DNA of 64,000 nucleotides. Origin: CAYYNP01 sp964472545. GTDB lineage: Bacteria > Planctomycetota > Planctomycetia > Pirellulales > Thermoguttaceae. The DNA is taken from assembly GCA_964472545.1 (NCBI GenBank), contig CAYYNP010000013.1:7213-71212 (forward strand), written 5' to 3'. Positions 17,247 to 26,094 of this stretch are shown here, piece by piece. The translations under genes and the position numbers were made by a program. The first letter of the stretch is position 1. Every line of letters starts with the position of its first letter. Below the pieces are notes generated by a model that ran no database searches, had not been told where the DNA came from, and worked only from the letters and a program-made list of their open reading frames with translations.

Positions 17247-17492
17247 CCGGAGAACTGCAAAGTTGATTCGTGGGAGTGGAAATGGGGGACTGGCTCCGAG
17301 CTGGAATCAACCCGGAACCTGCCGACGAAGTTCCCGGCTCGGTGCCTGTCCCCCTTTTCCACGGTGCCTCAATGTCGCCGCCCGAAGAAAGGGGACAGGC
17401 ACCGTCGGCACGGCGAATCCCTACAGCCACATCGATCGTCGACGGAGCCAGTCCCCTTTTTCGGGCTCCCGCACACCTTGCAGTTCTCCTGG
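17247..17492. repeat. Nested palindromic repeat, copy A
   Basis: Three nested inverted pairs fill most of the 420-base gap between the TPM and BNR genes. The outer pair is GGAGAACTGCAA with TTGCAGTTCTCC (about 17249 and 17478). The middle pair is GGGGACTGGCTCCG (17285-17298) with CGGAGCCAGTCCCC (17443-17456). The inner pair is GGTGCCTGTCCCCCT (17341-17355) with AGGGGACAGGCACC (17390-17403). The same architecture recurs in the same orientation as copy B at about 20865-21095. Confidence 0.8.
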
Positions 17493-17578
17493 TAGCGAAG
17501 GCCGGAGCCTTGCCATCGTCGGGCTACCTGAGTACGGTAGCTGTTGTTCGGCCAATACACATAACGCAGGGTGGAAGA

Positions 17579-20023
17579 ATGACGCAACATGCCTCTCCGG
17601 GAAGGTCGTTCGTAGTAGTCCGGGTTCTCGGGCTCATGTGTGCCGTGGCCGGGTCGGCCGTCGCGAGTGGGGAAGACGAGATCGAACTCGGGATCGGGGG
17701 TACCGGTGGGGTCTATTTCCTGGCCGAGCCGGGCCCGTTGACGATCGACCTGGAGAAACGCGACCTGAACCGCCGGGGACGTCGGACCGAGTTGCAGGCC
17801 ATCTTGGCTGGGCCCGACCGCCGCGTGCTCGGGCAGGTGACGATTCCCGACGACGGTAAGCCGCGCGGCAGCGGCACCGGGCCACCACAACGGGCACATC
17901 TCTCGACGCACGTGGATCGAAAAGGGATCTACGCACTGAACGTCACCGTATCGCAGGACCGCTACGGCGAGGAGATCATCTGGGGATTTCGGACGAACTG
18001 CCCGCGTTACCTGATCGAAACGGCCCGGGGACACAAGGACGAGCGCCGTCAGGAGCCGATCGTGTTGTTCAAGGCCGGCCGGCCCGGCAACGTCTGCTTC
18101 TTGCCGCGTACCGGTCCGTTCACCATGGAGATCACCGACCTGCCGGACGGCGTGCTTGAACTCCCCGTATACGATGCGGAGGACAAGCTGATCCACACGC
18201 TGCCGGTCGACGCACAGCGTCGGGCCTCGCATACCTTTGCGGCAGACGTGTCTCGCCGGACAACTCCATGGCGGCTCCACTTGCCGGTACAACAGGCGAC
18301 GGTCCGGGTCGACGGGGTCACACGCTGGGAGCGCGATGATCTCTACCCCAACCTACCCTACTGGACGCCCGAGCGGGCGTCGTTCTTCCCTTTTCACGCG
18401 TATCGTTGGCTTCTGACACCGTACGCCCGCAACGTGTATGGAAAGCCGGGCGACCAAGGAGATATCCGCTTTCAAGTCCACAACAATTCGGACGGCAAGC
18501 GAACGATCCGATTGAGCCTCGAGTTTCCGGGCGAACGTTGGCCGATAGAACTGTCCGACGACCGAGTGATCCTCAACGCGAAACAAGCGGCCGAAGTAAC
18601 GCTCCACTATACGGTGCCGGCCGACGGCCAATCAAACGTCTGCCATCTTCGGGCCACACCTGCGGAAGACCCGGACTTCTCCACTTACTCGACGCTCACC
18701 GTCAAGACCGGCGTTGCACCCGCCGCACGACCGATGGAGATGCCGATCACGCTGAAGCCCTACCAACACGAGAACGAGCTGTTCGGCTACTTGCCCGCCT
18801 ATCCGGTGGAGAACCAAGTCTATTTCAACCTGCAAAATCGGCCGCTGGTAAGGGCGGCCGGCGGCACGGAAACTTGGCGTGACGGACGGTGGATTCGATC
18901 GGATTTGCGGACGGCCGTGAAATCCGAGACCGCGTCGCTCGAGGGCACGTCTTTCGGCGTGCCGTCGACCAAGCTCGCATTCGACGACGACAATGACCTC
19001 TACCTGGTGGCGACTGCCGGTCGACAGGCCGCCGTGCTGCGGTCGGCCGACGGCGGAGAGACGTTTTCCGCCCACCTGATCCCCGGCCGGGAAGACCAAC
19101 CTCGGTCCTTCGACGTCGAACAGTTCTCCGGGCACAACGTACCGGAGGGCCCGCCGCCGATCCTGCGCTACACCCGAACCGCCGCCGATCCACGGCTGAT
19201 TTGGCGCAGGATCAACGATCTGGAGTTGCTGTTGCCCGAGAAGGTGGGCGGAGGGCTGTCGCTGGGCGAGCCGATCTTGATCACCCGAAAGTGCATCGGA
19301 CTGGCCGCCCACTCCGGCATCCCCGCCACGGTCGTTTCGCGGGGCTCGAAAGTACACGTGGCCTGGGCTGAAGCGACCGATCCGGCCAAGAAAGTACCCG
19401 GAGTGCCGACCTACGTGGCGACGTACGATCGCCGCACGGGAAAGCTGGGTGAACCGGCTTTGGTCGGCTACGGAGCGCCGCCCAACGACGTACACAACTC
19501 GCCCAGCATCACCATCGACAGCCAAGGCTACCTGCACGTGCTGGCGGGAACCCACGGCCAGCCGTTTCAATATGCCCGATCGCTGAAGCCCAACGACGCC
19601 CATTCGGGCTGGACCGAAGCGACGGCCGTTGGAGACGGGTTGCGGCAGACCTATATCGGATTGGTCTGCGGCCCGGACGACACATTGCACCTCGTCTTCC
19701 GGCTCTGGTGGTACGGAAGCGAGCCGTTTCCGGCCAGCCACCACGCCACGCTCGCCTACCAGCGGAAACCGCCCGGTGAGCCGTGGCAGCCGCCGAGAGT
19801 ACTGATCGTGCCGCCGTTTTCCGAGTACAGCATCTTCTACCACCGGCTGACGATCGATCGGGCCGGCCGGTTGTTTCTCTCCTACGACTACTGGTCCACC
19901 TACTGGTTCTACCGCACCGACCACCGCGGCAGCCGCCGGGCACTACTCACCTCGGCAGACGGCGGCGAGACCTGGAGCCTGGCCGGGCGGTCTTCGCTCT
20001 TATCACCGTCCTTATCACCGTGA
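17579..20023 (+). CDS. Exported BNR/sialidase-like protein
   Basis: An 814-residue protein with a signal peptide (RSFVVVRVLGLMCAVAGSAVAS). The first half (about residues 35-400) has beta-rich, domain-of-unknown-function character with Ig-like segments. The second half is a propeller of the BNR type: VLRSADGGETFSAHL, SRGSKVHVAWAEA, NSPSITIDSQGYLHVLAGTHG, YIGLVCGPDDTLHLVFRLWW, RLTIDRAGRLFLSYDYW and ALLTSADGGETW, where SxDxGxTW are Asp boxes. Such proteins bind or cleave glycans; no sialidase Arg triad was identified, so catalysis is unproven. GGGTGGAAGA precedes the ATG closely. The C-terminus ends in a low-complexity SLLSPSLSP, made by a 12-base duplication (ttatcaccgtcc), which may mark a truncation. 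The CBM9-like gene follows after 20 bases. Confidence 0.75.
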   Translation: MTQHASPGRSFVVVRVLGLMCAVAGSAVASGEDEIELGIGGTGGVYFLAEPGPLTIDLEKRDLNRRGRRTELQAILAGPDRRVLGQVTIPDDGKPRGSGTGPPQRAHLSTHVDRKGIYALNVTVSQDRYGEEIIWGFRTNCPRYLIETARGHKDERRQEPIVLFKAGRPGNVCFLPRTGPFTMEITDLPDGVLELPVYDAEDKLIHTLPVDAQRRASHTFAADVSRRTTPWRLHLPVQQATVRVDGVTRWERDDLYPNLPYWTPERASFFPFHAYRWLLTPYARNVYGKPGDQGDIRFQVHNNSDGKRTIRLSLEFPGERWPIELSDDRVILNAKQAAEVTLHYTVPADGQSNVCHLRATPAEDPDFSTYSTLTVKTGVAPAARPMEMPITLKPYQHENELFGYLPAYPVENQVYFNLQNRPLVRAAGGTETWRDGRWIRSDLRTAVKSETASLEGTSFGVPSTKLAFDDDNDLYLVATAGRQAAVLRSADGGETFSAHLIPGREDQPRSFDVEQFSGHNVPEGPPPILRYTRTAADPRLIWRRINDLELLLPEKVGGGLSLGEPILITRKCIGLAAHSGIPATVVSRGSKVHVAWAEATDPAKKVPGVPTYVATYDRRTGKLGEPALVGYGAPPNDVHNSPSITIDSQGYLHVLAGTHGQPFQYARSLKPNDAHSGWTEATAVGDGLRQTYIGLVCGPDDTLHLVFRLWWYGSEPFPASHHATLAYQRKPPGEPWQPPRVLIVPPFSEYSIFYHRLTIDRAGRLFLSYDYWSTYWFYRTDHRGSRRALLTSADGGETWSLAGRSSLLSPSLSP

Positions 20024-20043
20024 AGCGAGAAGGAGCAGGCACC

Positions 20044-20847
20044 ATGAACGTCGGCAGGTTTCTAGGACGAGTCTTGGCGGTGGTTGCCGGTTGGGGAGCG
20101 ACCGCACTGGGCCAGCAGGCGGCCGCGCAAGATCCGGACACCAAGGTGCTGCGCGTACGGCGGACGGACGACTTTGTTGTCAACGGTAAGGGCGACGCGC
20201 CGGCCTGGACAAAGACGGCTTGGGAGTCGCTTCACCTGCGTACGGCCGACGGCCATCGATATCAAACGCGAGTCAAAGTGCTCTATTCCGGCACGGGGCT
20301 CTACGTGCTGATGAACGCCGAGGACCGCAGGATTACGGCCACCATGAACGAGGACTTCCTCGACCTGTGGACCGAAGACGTCTTCGAGTTCTTCTTGTGG
20401 CCCGACGGTGGAAAGCCCGACGGTGGAAAGCCCGACGGGCGAAAGCCCGATGATCGGAAGACCGACGCGAGGCAGGCGATCTACTTCGAGTACGAGATCT
20501 CGCCGTTGGGTTTCGAGCTGCCCCTTCTGATCCCGAATCTCGACGGGAAGTTCCTCGGCTGGCGGCCGTGGCACTACGAGGGGAAGCGGAAGGTGCAAAA
20601 AGCCACCACCGTCACCGGCGGCCCAAAGCGGTCGGGGGCTGTGATCTCGGGCTGGACGGCCGAGGTGTTTGTGCCGTACGACCTGCTCGCGCCGCTGCAG
20701 AACGTTCCGCCGCAATCCGGCACCCGATGGCGGGCCAACTTCTATCGCGTCGATTACGACGACGGCAAGACGACCGGTTGGGACTGGGCCCGGGTCGGAG
20801 AGAGCTTTCACGAATTCGACAAGTTCGGCACGCTGATCTTCGATTAG
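20044..20847 (+). CDS. Exported CBM9-like carbohydrate-binding protein
   Basis: A 267-residue protein with a signal peptide (about residues 1-23, ending AAAQ) and one CBM9/DOMON-type beta-sandwich: DFVVNGKGDAPAWTKTAWESL, TRVKVLYSGTGLYVLMNAEDRRI, LWTEDVFEFFLWPDG, YFEYEISPLG, GWTAEVFVPYDLLAPL and RANFYRVDYDDG. These match the binding-site strands of family 9-like modules, which bind sugar ends. The loop after FFLWPDG carries an unusual DGGKP/DGRKP/DDRKT run coded by 15-base tandem repeats. GAAGGAG lies about 9 bases before the ATG. It is probably co-transcribed with the BNR protein. Confidence 0.82.
   Translation: MNVGRFLGRVLAVVAGWGATALGQQAAAQDPDTKVLRVRRTDDFVVNGKGDAPAWTKTAWESLHLRTADGHRYQTRVKVLYSGTGLYVLMNAEDRRITATMNEDFLDLWTEDVFEFFLWPDGGKPDGGKPDGRKPDDRKTDARQAIYFEYEISPLGFELPLLIPNLDGKFLGWRPWHYEGKRKVQKATTVTGGPKRSGAVISGWTAEVFVPYDLLAPLQNVPPQSGTRWRANFYRVDYDDGKTTGWDWARVGESFHEFDKFGTLIFD
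20401..20460 (+). repeat. 15-bp tandem repeat within the CBM9-like gene
   Basis: Four units of 15 bases: two identical (CCCGACGGTGGAAAG at 20401 and 20416) and two diverged (20431, 20446). Each encodes PDGGK-like five-residue steps. The length is a multiple of three, so copy-number change would keep the frame. Confidence 0.85.
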
Positions 20848-20864
20848 CGCACGCAGTAGCTAGG

Positions 20865-21095
20865 AATCTCAGACTGTGGCCGGGAGTGAAAAAGGGGGCT
20901 GGCTCCGAGCATAGAACGGGCCGAATTCTCGGGAAGAAGGTCGCCGCGAGGTGCCTGCCCCCCTTTTTCACGGTGTTCTCGGATGGCCCGTCCGAAAAGG
21001 AGGACAGGCACCGCCGGCAAGCACCCTCAAGCACCTCAAAACCCGGATCTCGACGGAGCCAGTCCCCCTTTTCGAACTCCCGGTTCTGCAGTTTG
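20865..21095. repeat. Nested palindromic repeat, copy B
   Basis: Same architecture and orientation as copy A. The middle pair is GGGGGCTGGCTCCGAG (from about 20894) with CGGAGCCAGTCCCCC (21053-21067). The inner pair is GGTGCCTGCCCCCC (from 20950) with GGACAGGCACCG (21002-21013). The outer arms are CTCAGACTGTGG and its relative near 21080-21095. It overlaps the 3' end of the glycosidase-like gene on the minus strand, whose last residues are encoded inside it. Confidence 0.8.
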
Positions 21096-24000
21096 AGTTA
21101 GAATCAACAGCCAACCTCGTCCGACCTTGACTGGAATCGGATCCGTCGGTCTGAAACGGGCCGTCTGCTGGAAATCCTTCACCGGCGGCGCCGTCAGCAC
21201 CGCTTTGTCCGGGGCGAGTCCCAGGGCCGTCCAATCGATTCTGAGCCGCACGTCAACGTCCTTTGCCGCCCAACTCGCGATGGAGATCAGCGTAGCCTGA
21301 GGCCCTACGTAGGCCGTGGCCAGCACGTCGCCGTGGTCGGTCTTTATCGGGCAGGAAGGGGCCCAGAATCCGATCATCTCCGCGCGCTCGATGTGGAAGT
21401 CATCCCAGACCTTCCACAGCGGCGTGGGGTCTCCGGCCCAGGGGAGCCGCGACGTCATCCCGAAGAGCATGCCGCGCCAAGGATTGCCCCCGTCCTGGAG
21501 CATCTCGCCCATCAGCCCGAAGGGGATGCCGGACATCTCCGTCAACCAGTACTGCGGCGGGCCGTCGTAGTCGAAATACTCTCCGAACCAAAGGCGATCG
21601 ATATAGGGGAGATGTTCCAGATAGAGGTTGGCCGAGTTGGCGTAGCCGTCTCGGACGTTGAACTGGTTGGCGGAGTGCAGATCGATCAGGGCCCCTTGCC
21701 GATTGCGGTCGAGGACCTTTCTGACTCGCTTCATGGTGGTTCGGTCAAAGGCCACGTCGTCGATATACAGGCCGTCGATCCCCACGTTTTCGGCCAGCCA
21801 GTTGAGTCCTTCCACGTAGTAGTTGTGCCAGCGCGAGGTGCCGCTGTTGATGACCGCCGCGTCTTCGAGCTTGGGGACGAACCAGGCGGCGATGTAATCC
21901 GAGCCGAGATGTTCCTGGAGCCAGGAGAAGCCGCCGCCCTTTCCCGGGAAGAAGATCTCGTCGCCCAGGCTGCGCAGCGCAAAGAGCTCCGCAGCTCGGT
22001 TGGAAAGCTCGCGTACCGTGTAGTAGATCTTGACCTTCATACCCCGGGCATGGGCCTCGTCGATATAGGCCTTCATCGCATCGGGCCGCAGAAACGGATA
22101 GTTGATGTAGGGATTGATCGTCGTGGCATGATGCACGTTGATCGTGTTGGCTCCGGTGGCGGCGATCTGGTCGACCGGGCGATAACTATGATAGAACCGC
22201 GTCGCCCATTGCCGCCGGGGATCGATCGGCCGAAAGGGGGTGATCAACAGGCTGAAATTGAAGTACAGCATCTCGCCGGCCAGAAGGGTACGCGGCCCGC
22301 TGTAGGCCCGTATCAACACGCGATCCGCCCCCACCTCGACCAGATCGCATCCGCCTTTTCCTTCGTTGGACCACGAGTTCGGCATCACCAGCGGTTTGAG
22401 CAGGTAGAAGTTGGTGTTCAGCGGACGGCGATAGCGCTCGTCTCGAAAGCTGACCTGGAGCCCGGCGTTGACGTCTCCCAGCCAGATGGAGTCCTGGTTG
22501 TTCTTCGGGTTCCATTTCCAGCGCAGTTCCGGGGGACGATGGCCGCCCTTGACGCCCATTCCCATGATGTACTTGGCGGCGGACTTCACCAGCGGCACTT
22601 CCAGACGGACGTCGCTGAGCGTGGTGTCTTCCGCTGCCTTCAATTTCACCACGAAATCGAGAAACCCGTCGAATTCCATACGTCCTTCGCATTCCAGCGA
22701 CAGCGGCGCCGCATTGCCGCGGCTCTGCCAGGTGACCTTTCCGTCGGCCTGTCCCGTAAAGGCCGTGGGCCGGTTCTCCCAAGTCCACGCCTTGCCCTGG
22801 ACGTCAGTTACGATCAACTCGATCGGCGCCGCCAGGATGTCCCGGTGAGCCTCTTGCAGCCGGGTCATCTCCGGGGCAAAGTAACTCTGGATCCTCGCTG
22901 GCAGTCCGTCCGTGCCGAGGACCACCTTCCTTCCCAGACATCGAATCGCGTTGTTCTCGACGCGAAGCGGCGTATAGGGGGCGACCACGTCGTCGTCAAA
23001 CGCCAGGCGAGAGTTCAGCCAGCGAAGGCGCGAGTGTCGCCAGGGGTCACCGTCTCCAGTATCCGCCAACACGTTCTTAGAAACGGTGAGTCGCAACGCG
23101 ATCCGACGGCTTGTAAGTCCCCGGGGCCCAACCGTCACCGAGCCGACGTATTGACCCGGCCGGGCTGCCCGCGGGATCTGCACACCGCACCATAGGGCCT
23201 GGGTTCTCCCCCTTCGCACCGAACACTCCTTGATCAACGGCTCGCCGGTCCAGTCGATACCGCCGATGTTGAAACACGTTAGTTGTGTGGCCGGTATGGC
23301 TGCGTTGCCGTCCACGAACTTCAGGTCGCTGAAACGAACGTCCAAGTCCTTCACGTCCGACCGGCAGGCGAACACACCGACCTGAAAAGTGTAGTACTCG
23401 CCACGGGCGGCCTCGGCGTGAAAGACGGACCGCGGTCCGGTCTTGATCCATCGCCGGGGCAAGTCCTCGGTCATGCGAATAGGATGGCGGCGATCCTCGG
23501 GAAAGAGCAGGTACGGTGCGTCTGCATGCTTTCGCAACAGATCGGCAACTTCCTTCGAGTTTGCCACAACCTCCATGGGATAGAAACTGTGGAACTCATC
23601 GATCGCCTGAAACTCCTTCACCCGGGCGCGCGGCAGATCGCGCAGTTCGTCGTCCGCAACGGTCTTTTTCGTCAGCCCGTGCTTCCGCAGCCAGGCGGGG
23701 TCGGCCGTGTCGGTCGCTCTCGGATAGACGACCGTAGGATAACTGCTGCGGCCGGTGATTTCGTTGACCAGATAATAGACGAAATACTCCCCGGGCCCGC
23801 CTTTCGGCTGGAAGACCATGTCGGCGGATTCGCGGCTGCTGCGGATCCGGTATACGTTCTCCACGGGCTTGTCGGTCGCGGCGTCTACCACGACGATCTT
23901 GCCGTGCGGATGAGAATCCCTTCGGCGCCAAGGCACGTGAACCCGGACGGCGTCGGCAGCGGCCGACACGAGCACAACCGCCCGATGGTTACCGTAAGCC

Positions 24001-24128
24001 TTGGCGTCCCAGTTCCCCGTGCCGTAAGGGATCTCTTGGGAATGTGCCAAACTCGACCGGATCATCGCGCCCAACTGGACCAGGATCATCGCCGATGAGA
24101 GCACCGACAACGTGTAGGCTGTTTTCAT
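21036..24128 (-). CDS. Large exported glycoside-hydrolase-like protein (DUF6067-type)
   Basis: A 1030-residue protein with an N-terminal signal (about residues 1-29, ending SLAHS). The N-terminal half is beta-rich (EYYTFQVGVFACRSDVKDLDV, RPGQYVGSVTVG). The second half resembles a TIM-barrel glycosidase: INVHHATTINPYINYPF, EAHARGMKVKIYYTVREL, WLAENVGIDGLYIDDVAF (strand 4 Asp pair), GALIDLHSANQF and IDRLWFGEYFDYD (candidate acids). The family resembles the large planctomycete glycosidase-like group around DUF6067 and GH123, but I cannot fix the exact family. CACGGAG lies about 8 bases before the ATG. The final 15 or so residues (GVRKGGLAPSRSGF) are coded by repeat copy B, so the natural terminus has probably been replaced. 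Confidence 0.78.
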   Translation of the reverse strand: MKTAYTLSVLSSAMILVQLGAMIRSSLAHSQEIPYGTGNWDAKAYGNHRAVVLVSAAADAVRVHVPWRRRDSHPHGKIVVVDAATDKPVENVYRIRSSRESADMVFQPKGGPGEYFVYYLVNEITGRSSYPTVVYPRATDTADPAWLRKHGLTKKTVADDELRDLPRARVKEFQAIDEFHSFYPMEVVANSKEVADLLRKHADAPYLLFPEDRRHPIRMTEDLPRRWIKTGPRSVFHAEAARGEYYTFQVGVFACRSDVKDLDVRFSDLKFVDGNAAIPATQLTCFNIGGIDWTGEPLIKECSVRRGRTQALWCGVQIPRAARPGQYVGSVTVGPRGLTSRRIALRLTVSKNVLADTGDGDPWRHSRLRWLNSRLAFDDDVVAPYTPLRVENNAIRCLGRKVVLGTDGLPARIQSYFAPEMTRLQEAHRDILAAPIELIVTDVQGKAWTWENRPTAFTGQADGKVTWQSRGNAAPLSLECEGRMEFDGFLDFVVKLKAAEDTTLSDVRLEVPLVKSAAKYIMGMGVKGGHRPPELRWKWNPKNNQDSIWLGDVNAGLQVSFRDERYRRPLNTNFYLLKPLVMPNSWSNEGKGGCDLVEVGADRVLIRAYSGPRTLLAGEMLYFNFSLLITPFRPIDPRRQWATRFYHSYRPVDQIAATGANTINVHHATTINPYINYPFLRPDAMKAYIDEAHARGMKVKIYYTVRELSNRAAELFALRSLGDEIFFPGKGGGFSWLQEHLGSDYIAAWFVPKLEDAAVINSGTSRWHNYYVEGLNWLAENVGIDGLYIDDVAFDRTTMKRVRKVLDRNRQGALIDLHSANQFNVRDGYANSANLYLEHLPYIDRLWFGEYFDYDGPPQYWLTEMSGIPFGLMGEMLQDGGNPWRGMLFGMTSRLPWAGDPTPLWKVWDDFHIERAEMIGFWAPSCPIKTDHGDVLATAYVGPQATLISIASWAAKDVDVRLRIDWTALGLAPDKAVLTAPPVKDFQQTARFRPTDPIPVKVGRGWLLILTQTAEPGVRKGGLAPSRSGF

Positions 24129-24377
24129 CCGAAGACTCCGTGCTATGATGGCTCGAACCGCATGCGCGCTTCTTCCGCGTTCGGTAGTACCGAGCCCGGC
24201 CGTTGAGGCTGTCAGAAAAGAGTAGACCTCTCTCCAACGTCTTGCCGGGCTGCTCCGTTCCGAATCAACGGGTACTGCTTGCCTTCACAACACTTCTACC
24301 AGGAAAACTCCCCTTTCGACAGCGCCCCCCTCTATGGGACGCGATCCTTGGTCGCGCAGGTCACATTCTCCAACGCA

Positions 24378-24733
24378 TCAAGGCGTTTGCTCGTCTCGTG
24401 TATCCGGCGCCGGCCGGCTTCGGGCTCGCTTTGCGTGTCGGCTGAGACAGCAGACGCCGAGCGGAAAGCAGATGAAAAAGAGTGGGTTCAGCGTGTCATG
24501 GAGAAGGGCGACGCCGATGTTGGCCGCGTCCATGTCCCAGTGCGTCCGGGCAAGGTGTATGCCCGCGCTGGCAACGAACACCATCGTGCCGGAGACGACG
24601 AGCACGAGGCCTGAGTAGAACCACCGGGGCGGAGCGGCACCGGGCACAACGACTGCGGGCAGAAGCCGGCCCCGCTCGCGCCGGACGGTGGCGCCTCCGG
24701 CAATGCATCACATTGGGAACGGTGGAACTGCAT
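24378..24733 (-). pseudogene. Frameshifted zinc-ribbon and membrane protein
   Basis: Two frames fit together. From ATG 24733, with AAGGAG 7 bases upstream, about 28 codons read MQFHRSQCDALPEAP...GFCPQ, the pattern of a short N-terminal zinc ribbon (CxxC...CxxC) but with the first Cys replaced by Arg. Another frame then takes over near 24650 and reads VVVPGAAPPRWFYSGLVLVV..., with two membrane segments (GLVLVVSGTMVFVASAG and NPLFFICFPLGVCCL) to the stop at 24378. A missing stretch at the second CxxC would explain both the frame change and lost cysteines. It could also be a sequence error. I do not recognise a specific family. Confidence 0.5.
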
Positions 24734-24865
24734 CGGCTGCTCCTTGCAGCGAGAATTCTCACGCGTGTAGGGGAAGGGCACGCACGGCGGTTCGTCCCCG
24801 GGCAAGCACGCGTTTTACGTTCATCCCCACCGGATTCCGGCCGGGCTGACGCGATGCCGATGAAG

Positions 24866-24926
24866 ACCACCTCCCGAGGGCCTCGGTCGAGGTTAGACGT
24901 GGTAGCTCATCGCCTCGGGAGGTGGT
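24866..24926. repeat. Perfect 14-bp inverted repeat
   Basis: ACCACCTCCCGAGG (24866-24879) is matched exactly by CCTCGGGAGGTGGT (24913-24926) across a 33-base loop. It lies in the 520-base gap between the frameshifted membrane gene and the nuclease-like gene; otherwise the gap holds only a 12-bp tandem repeat near its right end. No T-run follows, so a terminator is not clearly supported. Confidence 0.6.
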
Positions 24927-25188
24927 GGTAGGTTCGGCATGCTGCCGGCCGGCGGCCGGTGCTTCCGTGTCTCTCTCGATACTCGTCGCGTGCCGGCAGA
25001 AGTTGCGTTGTTTCCGGCCGGCACGCACCACTGGGAGGTTTCACGCTTTGTCACGCGTGGCCAACTCCGACTGCCAAACCGGCGTTTGGCCATCGCCCCC
25101 GTCCTGCTACAATCCCGCCCCCGATCGCCCCGCGGCTTCTGCCCTGGATGGCGTCCGATGAAATGGCCCAAGAGGAATCAAGACCTCG

Positions 25189-25236
25189 CCGGGGCACAAG
25201 CCGGGGCACAAGCCGGGGCACAAACCGGGGCACAAC
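25189..25236 (+). repeat. Four 12-bp tandem repeats
   Basis: Four consecutive units of CCGGGGCACAAG (25189, 25201, 25213, 25225), with only the last base varying in units three and four. It ends 18 bases before the next start codon, so copy-number change would alter the leader of that gene. Confidence 0.85.
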
Positions 25237-25254
25237 GAGCGGAGACCTGCAAGG

Positions 25255-25863
25255 ATGAAGACCTCCCCTTTCCTGGCCCTTGTACTCGCCGTGGCGGCTG
25301 CCGGCGCGGGAGTCTACATCGCCACGAAGGCGCCCGACCAAGCCCCGGCGCCGGCCGTATCGCTTTCCCGGGTCGAAGCGGCAACCCCCGCGCAGCCGAC
25401 GGCCCCTCGGCCACCGGCACGCACACCGGCACCTCCCGAGTTCAATCCCGCGGAGGCCGACTCCCTCTCGATCTGCTCGTTCAACATCCAGTTCCTCGGC
25501 AACTCCAGGGATCGAGATGACGTCGCACTGGCGAGCATCCTCCAGGACTACGATATCGTCGTCATCCAGGAACTCGTCGCCACGCCGCGGGGCTTCGTTT
25601 CGCTGAACGACGAGTGCTGGCCGACGAACACCAAGGGCGACAAGCCGTACGACCACGTCATGTTCCGCCCGGGCTATTCGACCGAGTTCGACCTGGGTTT
25701 CGATATGGTGGTGATCGATCTGGTCGACGCGGTGCGTGAACGCTGGAATCTGCCGAGTCCCTATCCGGGTGACCCGTACGACCACAACGAGGTCAGGAAG
25801 TTCTACTCCGATCATCACCCGGTAGTGTTCAAGCTCAGGGTGCCGGAAGGGGATGACGACTAA
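25255..25863 (+). CDS. Internally deleted endonuclease/exonuclease/phosphatase-family protein
   Basis: A 202-residue protein with a signal or anchor (LALVLAVAAAGAGVYIA) and a Pro/Ala-rich linker to about residue 65. The domain starts normally with SLSICSFNIQFLGNSRDRDD and DYDIVVIQELVA, including the metal-binding Glu. It then passes directly into GFVSLNDECWPTNTKGDKPYDHVMFRPG, which in full-length members lies near the C-terminus, and ends YSDHHPVVFKL with the C-terminal Asp-His pair. The segment of roughly 100 residues between them, carrying the catalytic His and the GDxN motif, is absent. The reading frame is intact, so this looks like an in-frame deletion giving an inactive or altered protein. 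Confidence 0.75.
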   Translation: MKTSPFLALVLAVAAAGAGVYIATKAPDQAPAPAVSLSRVEAATPAQPTAPRPPARTPAPPEFNPAEADSLSICSFNIQFLGNSRDRDDVALASILQDYDIVVIQELVATPRGFVSLNDECWPTNTKGDKPYDHVMFRPGYSTEFDLGFDMVVIDLVDAVRERWNLPSPYPGDPYDHNEVRKFYSDHHPVVFKLRVPEGDDD

Positions 25864-25957
25864 CGTGTTTCGTCTGATGTGGCGCAGTGCATCCGAGGGA
25901 AGAGGTGAAACCGAATCCCGGCCGTTTCGGCTGCTGCCGGTGAGCAACGAAACGCGG

Positions 25958-26060
25958 TTGGGTGGCTGGGGTTGAACCGCGAGGAACGAGTGGTGAACGC
26001 CCAGTGATTCGACTGGGGGCTCGTTGCTCGTTCCTCGCATCTCGACCCCAGCCACCCCAA
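25958..26060. repeat. Inverted repeat with inner hairpin
   Basis: Arms TTGGGTGGCTGGGGTTGAA...GAGGAACGAG (25958-25990) and CTCGTTCCTCGCATC...CCCAGCCACCC (26027-26060) pair almost completely. An inner CCCAG/CTGGG hairpin sits at about 26000-26017. It lies between the convergent ends of the nuclease-like and PmoA-like genes and could act as a bidirectional terminator or be another dispersed palindrome. Confidence 0.7.
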
Positions 26061-26094
26061 TACCCAATCTCGATGAAGCACTTGAGCCACGCCG

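Noticed and set aside
21333..23195. 620-codon plus-strand frame opposite the glycosidase-like gene
   Set aside because: Product is His/Val/Arg-rich antisense sequence without motifs; the minus-strand gene has a signal peptide and barrel motifs.
25189..25236. CRISPR or iteron origin from 12-bp repeats
   Set aside because: Units are contiguous without spacers, and no replication gene is near.
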